Positions 11,641 to 22,629 of a stretch of DNA of 64,000 nucleotides are shown here, in pieces; the first letter of the stretch is position 1, and every line of letters starts with the position of its first letter. The notes under the pieces were generated by a model. That model saw nothing but the letters and a program-made list of their open reading frames with translations. It was not told where the DNA came from and searched no databases. Both the position numbers and the translations under genes were made by a program. Origin of the DNA: Garra rufa (taxonomy: Eukaryota; Chordata; Actinopteri; Cypriniformes; Cyprinidae); assembly GCF_049309525.1 (NCBI RefSeq), contig NC_133369.1, positions 40,734,631-40,798,630 on the forward strand, given 5' to 3'.

Positions 11641-13255
11641 GACAAACAGTACTTATCGACTCCTGTCAATGTTTCTCGTTTATCTGCTGAATTGCTTCAC
11701 CATCCTGATTCTAATTTTACAGATTATATCCGTTCAGGTCTCTCGCATGGCTTTAACCCGGGCGTCGTAAGCCTCCCCTCCCAAAGTCTCATCTGTCCCA
11801 ACCTTCAATCTGCTCTCACCGAACCCGAAACAGTCGACATCTTAATTAAAAAAGAAATAGAAGAAAATTTCATGATCGGCCCCTTTTCCGTTCCGCCTTT
11901 TGATGTTTTTCGAGTCAGCCCCATCGGCGTCGCAACCAGAAAATTTTCAGGTAAAAAACGCCTCATAATCGATCTCTCATCCCCACATAATTCCCCGCTC
12001 CCAAGTATTAACAGCCTCATTCCCCTTGAAGAATTTTCTCTCCACTATCACAACATCGATCAAGCCATCACCCTGATTAAAGAAGCAGGTCGTGGCGCTT
12101 GGCTGGCCAAAGTCGACATTACTTCTGCCTTCAAAGTCATGCCCATCCACCCTGACTACTGGCATTTATTCGGAATCCGCTGGCAGGAAAAATTTTATTT
12201 TTCCGTCCGCCTCACATTCGGCTGTCGAAGCAGCCCTAAAATTTTCGATATGTTGTCAGAGGTGATTTGCTGGATCCTCTCTAACAATTACAATCTACCG
12301 TTCCTGGTTCATCTCCTGGATGATTTTTTAATTATCTCTCCCCCGACTCCCTTCCCACCGCCCATCTCGCGTCAACCCAAAAACTCTTTGCCGAACTAGG
12401 GATCCCTCTCGCACAAGAAAAAACCACAGGTCCTAACACTTACATCGAATTTTTGGGCGTCAATCTAGATTCCCAAAAATTTCAGGCTTCCCTTCCTAAA
12501 GAGAAAATCGACAGGACCATTTTGGTAGCCTCCTCTCTCTTAACCGCCTCCAGCTGCTCCAAACGCGAGCTTTTATCCATCCTCGGCCACCTGAATTTTG
12601 CGATGCGCATTATTCCGCAAGGCCGCCCCTTCATCTCGCATCTCCTCTCCCTCGCGTCCTCCGTTCACGCGCTAGAAGATCAGATATACTTAAATGACTC
12701 ATGCCGTAACGAACTTAGCCTGTGGATATCCTTCCTTAAACAATGGAACGGCTTATCTTTTTTCTACAAAAATTTGGTTTCCTCCCCAGTCGACATTCAG
12801 TTATTTACCGGCGCCGCCCCCTCTGTCGGGTTCGGAGGTTTCTACCACGGCCGGTGGTTCGCTTCCACATGGCCCCCCCAGCTAACAGACTTACCGCAGA
12901 ACTTATCGTCTTCAGCGCTATTCGAGCTGTACCCTCTAGTCGTCGCTGCCGCTCTATGGGGTAAAGAATGGTCAGCCACTAGTATAATCGTGCATTGCGA
13001 CAACGAAGCCACCGTGCATTGCATTAATAAAGGTCGTTCCCATTCTTCCGCATTAATGCCCTTATTAAGACGCTGATCTGGATTTCAGCTCGTGACCAAT
13101 TCATCATGACTGCTCATCACATCTCTGGCTCAAAAAAATGTAATAGCTGACTCTCTCTCTCGCTTTTCCTTTCAGAAATTCAGAGCATTGGCCCCGGAGG
13201 CGGATTCTCTCCCAACCCCAGTACCTCCCTATTCAGAGCTGATATTCCCTTAAAT
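11640..13255 (+). pseudogene. Ngaro reverse transcriptase - RNase H, frame-broken
   Basis: RT motifs are clear: KKRLIIDLSSPHN, WLAKVDITSAFKVMPIH (first catalytic Asp), LTFGCRSSPKIFD and HLLDDFLII, the YxDD-box equivalent, up to about 12340. A shift then moves the frame; the rest (FLGVNLDSQKF, LSILGHLNFA) continues to 13076. RNase H follows with ELYPLVVAAALWG (Glu) and HCDNEATVHCINKGRS (Asp). The first RNase H Asp, expected in an FTDA-like motif, reads FTGAA at about 12808-12822 (GGC for GAC). Another shift near 13065 and one in an A-run near 13137 put the DSLSR tail out of frame. The enzyme converts element RNA to cDNA; this copy should not be functional. Confidence 0.87.
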
Positions 13256-13285
13256 CATCCTCTGAGACCTCTCCTAACAGCATCT

Positions 13286-14224
13286 TTGGAGTCCATCTTA
13301 CAAGCCGTCTCCCCCAACACACTTCAGTCATACCTAACAGCGTGGAAATGTTTTAAAACTTTCTACTCCGCCTATAATCTAGCGTTCCCAGATTTTTCCC
13401 TGTTAGCCATTACCTCCTTCATCTCTTACCTCAACATCATTAAAAACCTCCAGATCAGCTCAATCAAAGGATACCTAAGCGGGATCCAATTTTTTCATAA
13501 GCTCATATACGGCTCACTTTCACCCAATATATCCAATTCCCAGACGTCCCTGCTCATCAAAGGTATTCAAAAAACCCACCCTACCCGCCCCGACACCCGC
13601 CAACCTATAACCCTGAAAATTCTTACTAAATGCGTCTCTACTCTCTGTAAAGGTTACCAATCTTTACACACCGCCCGTACCTTAGACGCCATGTTCATCC
13701 TGGCATTCTTCGGCTTCCTCAGATGCTCTGAACTCACTACCACATCCATTTTCAACCCGAACATGCACCCAACCATCTCCGACCTAGCAGTGCTAGATGA
13801 TGAAGTTATTTCCTACTTCATAAAGCAAAGCAAGTCAGACCAATTAAAGAAAGGCCATTTTATCTATATATTTAATCTCCAGTCGCCCATCCAACCATTC
13901 CAAACCCTCCTAGCCTTCCTCCAGCTCAGAAGATCCCAATCAAAAAATCCATCTGACCCCCTTTTCACAGACGACTTCAACCGTCCTGTCTCTCGATTCT
14001 GGTTCCAAAAGCATCTCAAGGCGGTGCTGCTTCTATCAGGTACCCCAGCTGATAACTTCTCTAGCCACTCCTTTCGAATAGGTGCAGCTACAACAGCAGC
14101 CCAAAAAGGTATGTCACAGCAACAAATCCAAACACTGTGGCGCTGGTCATCGGACGCTTTCAAGAGTTATATCCGAACAGACAGATCCCATATTAAAGAA
14201 GCCCACCGGGCCCTCATCAATTGA
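13286..14224 (+). CDS. Tyrosine recombinase of the Ngaro-type element, intact frame
   Basis: A 312-residue open frame with the lambda-integrase-type catalytic set. The N-terminal SAM-like core-binding part (about 1-95) contains SPNTLQSYLTAWK and ISSIKGYLSGIQFF. The catalytic part has Arg146 in FGFLRCSEL, a Lys-rich beta-hairpin (KQSKSDQLKKG, about 180-190), His261 and Arg264 in SSHSFRIGAATTAA, Trp287 in LWRWSS, and the nucleophile Tyr295 in FKSYIR. The enzyme is expected to insert circular double-stranded cDNA without target duplication. It is the only undamaged gene of this element. The start is the first ATG of the frame; an upstream fusion to RT by frameshifting cannot be excluded. Confidence 0.93.
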   Translation: MESILQAVSPNTLQSYLTAWKCFKTFYSAYNLAFPDFSLLAITSFISYLNIIKNLQISSIKGYLSGIQFFHKLIYGSLSPNISNSQTSLLIKGIQKTHPTRPDTRQPITLKILTKCVSTLCKGYQSLHTARTLDAMFILAFFGFLRCSELTTTSIFNPNMHPTISDLAVLDDEVISYFIKQSKSDQLKKGHFIYIFNLQSPIQPFQTLLAFLQLRRSQSKNPSDPLFTDDFNRPVSRFWFQKHLKAVLLLSGTPADNFSSHSFRIGAATTAAQKGMSQQQIQTLWRWSSDAFKSYIRTDRSHIKEAHRALIN

Positions 14225-14234
14225 TTTAGGTGCC

Positions 14235-14640
14235 GCCCCAGCAGCTTCCGCAGAAGCACCCCCCCCCCCCCTTTTTTTTCTCACTGCCGCAGCAGTACCA
14301 GCTTCCACAGAAGCACCCCCCCCCTTTTCCCCACTGCCGCAGCAGTACCAGCTTCCGCAGAAGCACCCCCCCTTTTTTTCCCCACTGCCGCAGCAGTACC
14401 AGCTTCCGCAGAAGCACCCCCCCTTTTCCCCACTGCCGCAGCAGTATCAGCTTCCGCAGAAGCACCCCCCCCCCTTTTTCCCCACTGCCACAGCAGTCCC
14501 AGCTCCCGCAGAAGCACCCCCCCGCCCTTTTCCTCACTGCCGCAGCAGTATCAGCTTCCGCAGAAGCACCCCCCATTTTTCCCCACTGCCGCAGCAGTAC
14601 CCGCTCCCGCAGGAGCCCCCCCTTTTTTCTTCATATTTTG
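14235..14640 (+). repeat. Minisatellite in the Ngaro 3' region
   Basis: About eight units of 46-60 bp share GCCGCAGCAGTACCAGC and TTCCGCAGAAGCACC, then a variable C-run and T-run (C6-C10, T4-T8). The array starts immediately after the recombinase stop and ends before B1. Length variation is mostly in the homopolymers. Opposite-strand open frames here are by-products. Confidence 0.9.
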
Positions 14641-14744
14641 CCTTAGCAGCCCCACTGCTACAATCATCAAGCATGCCTTCAGCCAAAAAACTAAGCACCT
14701 TTTGGGGGTTACAGCGGTTTTCCCTTGGCTGCTGTCCTGCGATC

Positions 14745-14913
14745 GTTCGGGCCGATTGCCGACCTCGGACCCTCTCCCCGGGCAGGGGGAGTGCCCCGGG
14801 CTAGGGAACGAATTTCGAGCTCGGAGCCCTCTCCCGGACAGCATGCCAAATACGCTTAACCTTATACGCTATCCTTTTACTCTGTTTATTATCAGTAAGT
14901 GGGAACTCGTGAA
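14745..14913 (+). repeat. Ngaro split direct repeat B1
   Basis: Starts GTTCGGGCCGATTGCCGA and ends GGGAACTCGTGAA, adjoining A2 directly. It matches 15110-15278 with no indel and about four substitutions. A GC-rich internal palindrome-like segment (CTCCCCGGGCAGGGGGAG) is present. Confidence 0.92.
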
Positions 14914-15064
14914 GTGATGTTTTATTAACTAATTTCGGGAGGAGCACGCACAGATAATTAACACGGCCAATGCATCATCAGTAATCACTCCCTATCCAAT
15001 CAGTGTTAAAGGGAATCACTATAAATAATCAAAGCAGCCTTACCTTCCTATCTCTCGTTTCAAC
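14912..15064 (+). repeat. Ngaro split direct repeat A2
   Basis: By eye an exact copy of the 5' terminal A1 repeat. It lies between B1 and B2, the arrangement from which a circular template can be rebuilt during reverse transcription. Confidence 0.93.
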
Positions 15065-15109
15065 ATCCCTCCACCACCCCGTCTCCTCTCTATAGGGGGG
15101 AGCTATTGG

Positions 15110-15278
15110 GTTCGGGCCGATTGCCGAGCTCGGACCCTCTCCCCGGGCAGGGGGAGTGCCCCGGGCTCGGGAACGAATTTCGAGCTCGGAGCCCTCTCCC
15201 GGACAGCACGCCAAATACGCTTAACCTTATACGCTATCCTTTTACTCTGTTTATTTTCAGTAAGTGGGAACTCGTGAA
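15110..15278 (+). repeat. Ngaro split direct repeat B2 (3' end of element)
   Basis: Copy of B1 ending CTCGTGAA. It is followed directly by LINE sequence (ATAAATACAATAG...), so it marks the 3' boundary. About 45 bp of unique sequence (15065-15109) separates it from A2. Confidence 0.92.
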
Positions 15279-15725
15279 ATAAATACAATAGTTTACTGTC
15301 TCTGGTGTTGCATGAAACATACTGGGTGAATGTGGGCAGAGTGGAGGACGGAAGGGCATGATTAAAATCTCCAGAGATAATGAGAAGGGCATTTGGGCTC
15401 CATGTCAGCAGTCTGTTAACCAAATGCAAAACATTGCATGCCAATTCACCGTCAGCAGAGGGGGGAATATACGCAGCTATCGCAATAACATGCAAAAAAA
15501 ATCCCTGGGCAGATAGTATGGTCTCATGCTAGCGGTTAACAGCTCATGTCCTTATAACAGATCTGCTCTTTAACAGTGATGTGACTAGGTTTACACCATC
15601 TATTATTCACAAATACTGCCAACCCTCGTCCCTTTTTTCTTACTACTCTCCATCGTTCTGTCCGCACATATTGAAATCCGCTGAAATCCATCCAGAGCTA
15701 CAGTCGAATCTGGTGTCAGCTTAGT
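15279..15725 (-). mobile_element. LINE endonuclease fragment interrupted by the Ngaro element
   Basis: Minus-strand translation gives an APE-type endonuclease: relic RKKGRGLAVFVNNRWC near 15640, then VIAIAAYIPPSADGE, LLIISGDFNHA and TFTQYVSCNTRDSKLLYL, reading to the Ngaro boundary. The same protein resumes on the far side of Ngaro at 9619-9595 with a YNSKEAYT-like stretch before a C-run. Stops near 15520-15560 show it was already decaying. It is jockey-superfamily type, as at 650-1800, but a separate copy. Confidence 0.85.
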
Positions 15726-15744
15726 TTTTCAGGTAGCTTTGCAG

Positions 15745-16090
15745 GTAGGTCTCTTGAAGAATCTTGGAGACGTTGTTCTTCTAAATATAGTCTGTCTCAG
15801 TTTGTTCTATTTCTTTATGTCATTCCCGACAGACTGGATGATGATGAGATCAAATCTCTGTGTGGAACACTGGCTGTTGTCAGTCTCCTTGTGCAAACAA
15901 AAATCTCATTGGATTTATGAGTAATTATTATTGCTATTGTGAATCACCTAATGAACACCAACTTTTCACTACAGCCATGAACATCAGTCTTAATTTCCTA
16001 CCACAGTAGACAAAATGACATAACATGTATTCTGTCACCACTAAAAAAATGAAGATTTGTTTCCACTGGGTACTGTTTTTTTTTTTACTT
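15745..16090. mobile_element. Tc1-like element fragment
   Basis: Contains GACTGGATGATGATGAGATC and GTCTCCTTGTGCAAACAAA, matching 9358-9440 in inverted orientation. No coding capacity remains. It may be a scrap of the same family that lies on the other side of the Ngaro/LINE block. Confidence 0.6.
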
Positions 16091-16099
16091 GTTCCATTA

Positions 16100-17735
16100 A
16101 TGTTCAGATGATCTTGATGTTAAAATAATCAAGAAAAAAACAGAACAGAATTTTAAATGGTTTTGTGTGTGCATGCTCTTTTGTCTTCTCTCTGTTCTGC
16201 TCAGCTACACAGAAAAAAAGAGTCTTGAAGCCGAGAAGTAAAGGAGCCCAAACAGAAATGATTATTGATTTAATCACATAATCAGCAGCCAGCACCTCGG
16301 GCTCAGATAGTAAATCCATAATAGCCTCTCCACGTAACCAACTCAACAAATTTACCATCAAAGGCATCCGTGCACAAACTCTAAACACTGAAGCCAAGGG
16401 TCACCTTCAGTGGCTGGGAAAATATTGATGTACTGGGTTTCAACATGTTCTGCACTTATCAAACACAACTGCAATCTTACACAAGAATCACAGACACACA
16501 TGTGTTTCCTATTAGAATATGAGAAAAGAAGTGAGCTAAAAACATTTGTAAGAGATATTGCACAAGGTCCAATCCACCTTTTCATTCAGGTAATATTGGT
16601 CAGAAATATTACTGTATAATAATAATAAATAATACTATTTCTGATAGCAAATTCTTAGCTTTTGAACCCTTTGTTCCTACCACATTTTCCTTTCAATGTT
16701 GCACAATTTTATACATTTAAAATGTCAATGTAAATATATACCTTCATATATAAATGACTGCATTTATTGAAATGTGTTGGAAATATACACAAATTGAAAG
16801 CCTCTTCATTTGTTCAACAGCCACTTGAGTTTGCAAGAGTCTTCACTCACAGACTCTGTTACCTTGAAAACAGGTGCAAAGTAGCTCAAGAGTTGAATTG
16901 GCTACCCCCACAGGATGTTGAAGTGAAATAACAAGAAGAAGAATTGATTTAACTGCAGTTCAAAGAAAATGAACAATTTCATTATTCCAAAACAAAATAT
17001 TTACATAATTAATTTGACTAATTATTTTTTTCCACAATAGTTAATAGTTAGTTCTGGAAATCTCAACGGATTAGCCAAACAAGTGTGTTGATGTAACTGG
17101 TCTTTTGCTCTCTTTGCATTGTATTAATAAAGATTGTGGTTCAAGAAGTCTTCCTCCAATATGTTCACCAAGAAACAGCGTAACACAGAGTGAGCTGAAA
17201 TTTTCCAGCATATTCGACAGCCCTCTTGCTGGTGCAAGGTACTGGTACTGATTAGTATAACTGAGTTGGACAATTAAAAAATATAAAACATTGTTCAAAA
17301 TAATGCATTCTTACAAAATCACAACATACCATGCACTTGAGTGAAACAGAGTGAGGTGATATCTTCCAGAATATTCAACAGTCCTCGTGTTGGTGCTAAA
17401 ATAAAACACATACCAATCACACTACTTACCGATGGCCTTACACAAATGAATGGATTAACGTAACAGGGTTCTCACACAGCACAGAGAAACAACTAGTTAC
17501 TTCATACCCAATCATCTTCCAGTGTGATTATTTAAACAGTTAATTATTAGGAAGTGGAGACACACATTATAACTACATTAGAATGTTACATTCTCCCCTG
17601 CTGAACTCCACTTGCTCAGAGAACTAAATAAAAACAATAAAAAGAACATCAGAATTCACAAAAGACCAATGTGTCAAACAACAAACAACCCCTATGTGTA
17701 CCATTCGTGTAATATTGAAAGAAGAAACATGAGAA
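16100..17735. other. Unassigned region with an exon-like duplicated block
   Basis: No known gene was recognised. On the minus strand, 17255-17145 and 17402-17330 are copies of one block, encoding LAPARGLSNMLENFSSLC and LAPTRGLLNILEDISSLC. The second copy is preceded by a TTTTATTTTAG acceptor-like sequence and followed by GTATGT, so they could be duplicated small exons. Another minus-strand frame (16397-16104) contains a hydrophobic stretch without recognisable motifs. These could be pieces of a host gene or of an unclassified repeat. Confidence 0.35.
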
Positions 17736-17737
17736 AA

Positions 17738-17773
17738 CTGCATTTTTGTTGTTGTTGTTGTTGTTGTTGTTGT
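17738..17773 (+). repeat. (TTG)n microsatellite
   Basis: About eleven TTG units followed by a T-run and an A-run. Confidence 0.9.
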
Positions 17774-17795
17774 CATTTTTTCCAAAAAAAAAAAG

Positions 17796-18980
17796 ATTTT
17801 AGCTTGATTTTTCGTTCAGGGGTGGAAAAATTAATTAACAGCCTGAATATTCGATTCCTACACGTGGGCGGGAACGAAACGTCTCATTCTGCTGATTGGT
17901 CAGCCTTAGTCAGTTCTTCCTCAGTTTTGCACAGTATAATAGTCCTCCAATGCTGCAGTTGTACGGATTCTTAATGTGTTTATTGCAACTACATTTCTTC
18001 TTTTCTTATCAAGCTATCACACTAACAAATTTCCCACCAAACCCTACAGTACCCTCAGAACCTTTTGATTTGCAGAGGATCATTTTATGACACATTATTT
18101 TTACACACACATTTGCATTTATAATAACAGCAACTAGCCAAGTGATGATACCTTGTATCTTTGTCTGATGTTGTACATCAGACAAATTAAATTAAGCATT
18201 TTGACTTTTTATATATTTGGTTGACTGTTTTACTTTGATAATGAACAGTCAGACTGTTGGGTGAGCGTGCAAGGCTCCAGCATGATCATTTGAATGTCTT
18301 ACCTCAGCAGCAGAAACAACTTAATACTCTGTCATTTATAGTCATACAGATAAGAGCAGGACATCGTTCCCAATGGAAAAAAAAAAATGCTATTTGTGTA
18401 CATTCAAAATGACTGCAAAATTCATCCTTTTGAGAAAAAAAAAAAAAAAAAAAAAAACAGAATGCGCTGCTTTAGTCTCTGTGGACATCTTTCTGGCATA
18501 TGCCATAAAAATGAACCAAAACACTGACGTGCCTACTTTTAACAGTCTACAATAGTTATTTGATGTTAAATACATTATATAGGTTACATTAGAAAAAATC
18601 ACAGCATGTTTCATGATAAAAAATGTGACTAACAGTCCAGACAATATGGTAGGCTATAGCTAATTATTTTGTGGATCCCTGGGACTCTAAGAACAGCACA
18701 CAGAATATAGCCCTGTCTAGCCTCTGCCCCAGTATCGGTTGTGTCGAGCCATTCGTTAGTGTGGTTGTTTGATGGAAAAAGATTAAATTAGTTGCAATAA
18801 ATGCGTTAAGAATAGGACTAATATTCTGCTGTGCAAAGCTTAGGAAGAACTGATGATGGTGACACTGTTTAATTTTCGGCTGACCAATCAGCAGAAAGGG
18901 TCTTTTTGTCCCCACCCATGTGTAGAAATCGAAAATTTAAGCTGTTTATTCATTTTTTCACTATAAAAACACTCAATCAA
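17796..18980. repeat. Inverted-repeat element with arms of about 270 bp
   Basis: The left arm (about 17796-18065) and the reverse complement of the right arm (about 18700-18980) share CTGATTGGTCAGCC, CAGTTCTTCCT...TTTGCACAG, TTTATTGCAACTA and CACACTAACRAAT, with roughly 75 per cent similarity by eye. The 630-bp centre is AT-rich with an A-run at 18430. Related sequence occurs at about 59340-59480 (same orientation as the right arm). It is probably a fold-back or MITE-like repeat; no target duplication was identified. Confidence 0.65.
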
Positions 18981-19044
18981 AATATAAGCATTCCATTTAA
19001 TTCCATTTCAAAAATCCAAAGTGCAAAATGGAAAGATAACTATT

Positions 19045-19107
<63 letters not shown>

Positions 19108-19120
19108 AAAAGAAAGAAAT
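19045..19120 (+). repeat. (GAAA)n microsatellite
   Basis: About 17 AAAG/GAAA units with a single interruption near the right end. Confidence 0.92.
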
Positions 19121-19899
19121 CATGTATTTAAATCAACACAGGCACATTAGCCTGTTGTCTACTATATGTACTTGTATTGTTTTAATAATCCTCAACACTG
19201 GTCTGATAATTCTTTCAGCTCTTGATCTAACTGAAGTCATCAAGCCTCCAACATCATTTTGGTTAATAGACTCAACCGTCACCACAGTAGCTGTATCACT
19301 TTGACAGTCAGCATCTGATGACAGCTGATCAAATACAGTCAGATTTGAATTAAAGAGAAGTTCACTTCCAGAACAATGTTCATGTCTTTCCTTCTTCAGT
19401 TGTAAAGAAATTATGTTTCTTGAGGAAAACATTTCAGGAATGTTCTCAATATAGTGGACTTCTATGGCACCCTCGAGTTTAAATTTCCAAAATGCAGTTT
19501 AAATGCAGCTTCAAAAGGCTCTAAACGATCCCAGCCAAGAAAGAAGGGTCTTATCTAGCTAAACAATTGGTTACTTATAATCGGATACTTTAAAAGTAAA
19601 AATCCATAAATCAATATTCAATTCAAATAGTTTTATAGTAGTCCTTTAACTTTTAGCTCCTTACATTGTTATACTTTTGTATACATATCGGGTACAACGG
19701 GGCTAAAGGCGCACATCCCAAAACTGACTGTCAGATTCTGAAAAGATAAATTTATCAAAAAAGTGGTACAGGAGGACGTGGTGCTGGACTCTCGAGACTA
19801 ACTCTCAGTCTGTCTATAAAGCCAAGCACTAACACCTTGTACTTCAGGACACTCCAAGTAGGTTGCAGTTTTGGAAATTGGTGGCACTGAGGTACTAAA

Positions 19900-20870
19900 G
19901 GGTGTCTAATGGCTAACAACTATGCAAGTTCGCTGATGACACGACAGTGGTAGGCCTCATCGGCAACAATGATGAAAGGCACTACAGAGATGAGGTGGCA
20001 CAGCTGGCTGAATGGTGTGGCATTAACAACCTGTCCCTCAATGTGGAGAAGACAAAGGAGGTTGTGATGGACTTCAGGAGAAACTCTGTTGACCACCCAC
20101 TACTGACCATCAACACCCTGGGGGTGTACATCACAGATCTCACCTGGACCACCAACACGATGTCACTATCCAAGAGGGCACAACAGTGCCTACACTTTCT
20201 GCGCTAGCTGAAAAGGGCAAGTCTCCCTCCACCCATCTTCACTACAATCTACAGGGGAACCATTGAGAGCGTGCTGACCAGCTGCATCACTCTCTGGTAT
20301 GGAAACTGCAGTGCTGCTGACCACAAGACCCTCCAGCGGATAGTGAACACAGCTGCAAAGATCATTGGTGCCCCTCTTCCATCCATTCTGGACATTTTCC
20401 TTTGCACAATGCTCCAGTAAAGCCACCAGTATTGTGAAAGATCCCACCCATCCCTCCCACAGTCTCTTCCAGCTCTTGCCAGCAGGAAGACGGTACCGAA
20501 GCATCAGAGCCCGGTCTGCTAGACTACTCAACAGCTTTTTCCCCCAAGCTGTGAAAGATCTCAATTCCAATCACCTCACCGCCCTCTGAAACCTTATCCA
20601 CAACCCTACCGACTGAAACCAGGATCCTCCCCCCCACCACTTGAAAACTGTTGAAAACCTAAAAAACATTAGTGCAATTATGAGTGTGCTACACACAGGT
20701 GAGTGGGCTGGACAAACCACATGTACAAACACACTCTTCTCTCTTAGGTTATGTGTATAGTCAACTGTTTATAGTATATGTATAGTTAGATTACCACTTC
20801 AGTAAGTTAGCTATGTATAGGTTTAAAAAAAAATTGCTCTTATGTCTAAAATAAACATGAATGAACATCT
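19900..20870 (+). mobile_element. LINE reverse transcriptase 3' part and tail, decayed
   Basis: Plus-strand frames give the catalytic FADDTTVVGLI box at 19929-19961, then EVAQLAEWCGINNLSLNVEKTKEVVMDFRR and LGVYITDLTW. After a stop at 20206 the protein continues in a neighbouring frame with IFTTIYRGTIESVLTSCITLWYGNC, HKTLQRIVNTAAKIIGA and the PSHSLFQLLPAGRRYRSIRAR end. These are the palm, thumb and C-terminal parts of a jockey-superfamily LINE RT. A 3' untranslated tail of about 280 bp follows. Orientation is opposite to the endonuclease relics at 0.7-1.8 and 15.3 kb, so it is an independent 5'-truncated copy. Confidence 0.88.
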
Positions 20871-22470
20871 CATGCCTCATGTAATTGCTCAATCAATGTT
20901 TCAACCACAGAAAGATGTCAATAAAACAGCTTCTAAACAAAATGTAACATAACATTTCATTGACCTTTTAAGTCATCAGTGTCCACAGCTTGTTAGTTCG
21001 CTAGAGAAATGAAATCTAGAGAATAGCATTTTGTGAAATATTACATATAAATATATACTTGTTATATTTTACTTTACCTGTTAGTGATAATTTAATTATT
21101 TAATGTGTGTTTAAATTAATCTGTTATGAAACAAGTTATAAAAGCCACTGTGTAATTGAATATAACAAACAGACATTTTCAAAAAAAAAAATTATATAAT
21201 TTAAAACCTGCATTATGTGCAATTATACATTTTTTAAGTTGAGTTTTGATTATTACATTTAAAAATAAATAGTGATTACATTTAAGTTTGGGCTCTGTTG
21301 TTAATTGTAACCCTATAGTAAAAAAAAGGGCTTCCTATAATTTAAAATGTAAGCTGAGGTAGATTTTTAATTTCAACATTTTAGAAAATTTTAATTATAA
21401 CTGAATTTATTTAAAGAAAGAGCAACTTGTTAAGTAAACCACTGTTTAAGTAAAATAATAATAATAATAATAATAATAATAGTAATAAAAATAAATAAAT
21501 AAAAAATATGTTTAGTTTTGTACGTAGTAAAAAGCATTTTTTTTCTTAAGGTTGTACCCTATAAATGTGTATAATTAATTTTTACATGTCATAAGATGAA
21601 GTATGATTTATTAAATTTGACACTTAAAGCAAATGAATAAAATTAATTGAATTGTATTTAATTCTGCATTCCTAATTTAAAATATAATGTGTAAGTTGAT
21701 ACTTGTTCAATACAATCACTTTAGCAAAGTTTGTACTATTTTCTGTTTATTTTGATAGATAAAATAATTAAATTGTTAAATAAATATACTGTAATTAAAA
21801 CATGTTAATATAAAATACATTTTAAAATACAGAAACAAAATTATTTAAAGATTCTGAAAGCCTTGAAGGAGAACCCATAATATTTTAATATAGATTTACA
21901 GTAGTAACAACAAATGTTGTTAGTATATGATATGATTAATATCATGTACTATATTTCTGTTTAAAACTCAATTTAAGCTTTTAAATGTGAACTGAAATGT
22001 AAAATCACACTTTTGAATGCCACACAACCCTAATAAATATAGCATTTCATTGTCAATATATAGATATTTCTTTTCTGTATTCTAATTCCCTTTCTCTCTC
22101 TAAGAGCTATAAAATATAAATTGTTTACCAAAGTGTTGTGCCTCATTGGCTGCTGAAGATTGGTTCCTAATTAGCATTGAGTTTTCTGAACATGACAGAA
22201 TCATGTCCATTCTCCTTTCATCTAATCTCTACTCTTTCAAAAAATAATGAGATCATTTACACCTCATTAACATGGCTTGTAATGTCTGCGGATTTATAAT
22301 AATGATTGCTTATCATTTCACTTTGCATTATTATCTCCTCTAATGAAACTGTTCACACAACTGTCAAGAGAGCCTTAATTGGTGGTATAAAATCACAGAC
22401 AGTTAGAGGTTATGTGTGTGAAGTTTTAATTTGTGTTAGGTAGGCTCCCTCAGCACCCTCCCAATGTAAA
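20871..22470. other. AT-rich non-coding stretch
   Basis: No gene or recognisable transposon was found. A (TAA)n run lies at about 21455-21483. The segment 22120-22400 is less repetitive, with several TAAT-type words (CCTAATTAGC, CTTAATTGG, ACCTCATTAACATGG) and unremarkable base composition, so it could be conserved regulatory DNA; this is a guess from texture only. Confidence 0.4.
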
Positions 22471-22559
22471 ATTACACCTTACATCCACCTTGTTCTGAGT
22501 ACCATTAGGTTGTTTGGCCAAACAGGACAGAAATTAAAGACAAATATCTGTTCACTGTG

Positions 22560-22561
22560 TG

Positions 22562-22629
<68 letters not shown>

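Larger units (their letters stand above)
9620..15278 (+). mobile_element. Ngaro/DIRS-type tyrosine-recombinase retrotransposon, near full length
   Basis: The element has the split direct-repeat design of Ngaro/PAT elements: A1 (9620-9772), genes, then B1 (14745-14913), A2 (14912-15064) and B2 (15110-15278). A1 and A2 look identical over 153 bp, and B1 and B2 differ at about four sites in 169 bp. Between them lie a Gag-like gene with a Cys/His motif, RT plus RNase H, and a tyrosine recombinase; no integrase or protease is visible. There is no target duplication, as expected for recombinase-mediated integration of a circular cDNA. Flanks on both sides read as one LINE endonuclease relic (minus strand), which pins the insertion point. 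Gag and RT frames are broken several times; the recombinase frame is intact. Confidence 0.93.

Noticed and set aside
14226..14576. Minus-strand open frames full of Leu/Arg/Gly/Cys repeats
   Set aside because: They are translations of the GC-rich minisatellite; no independent motif.
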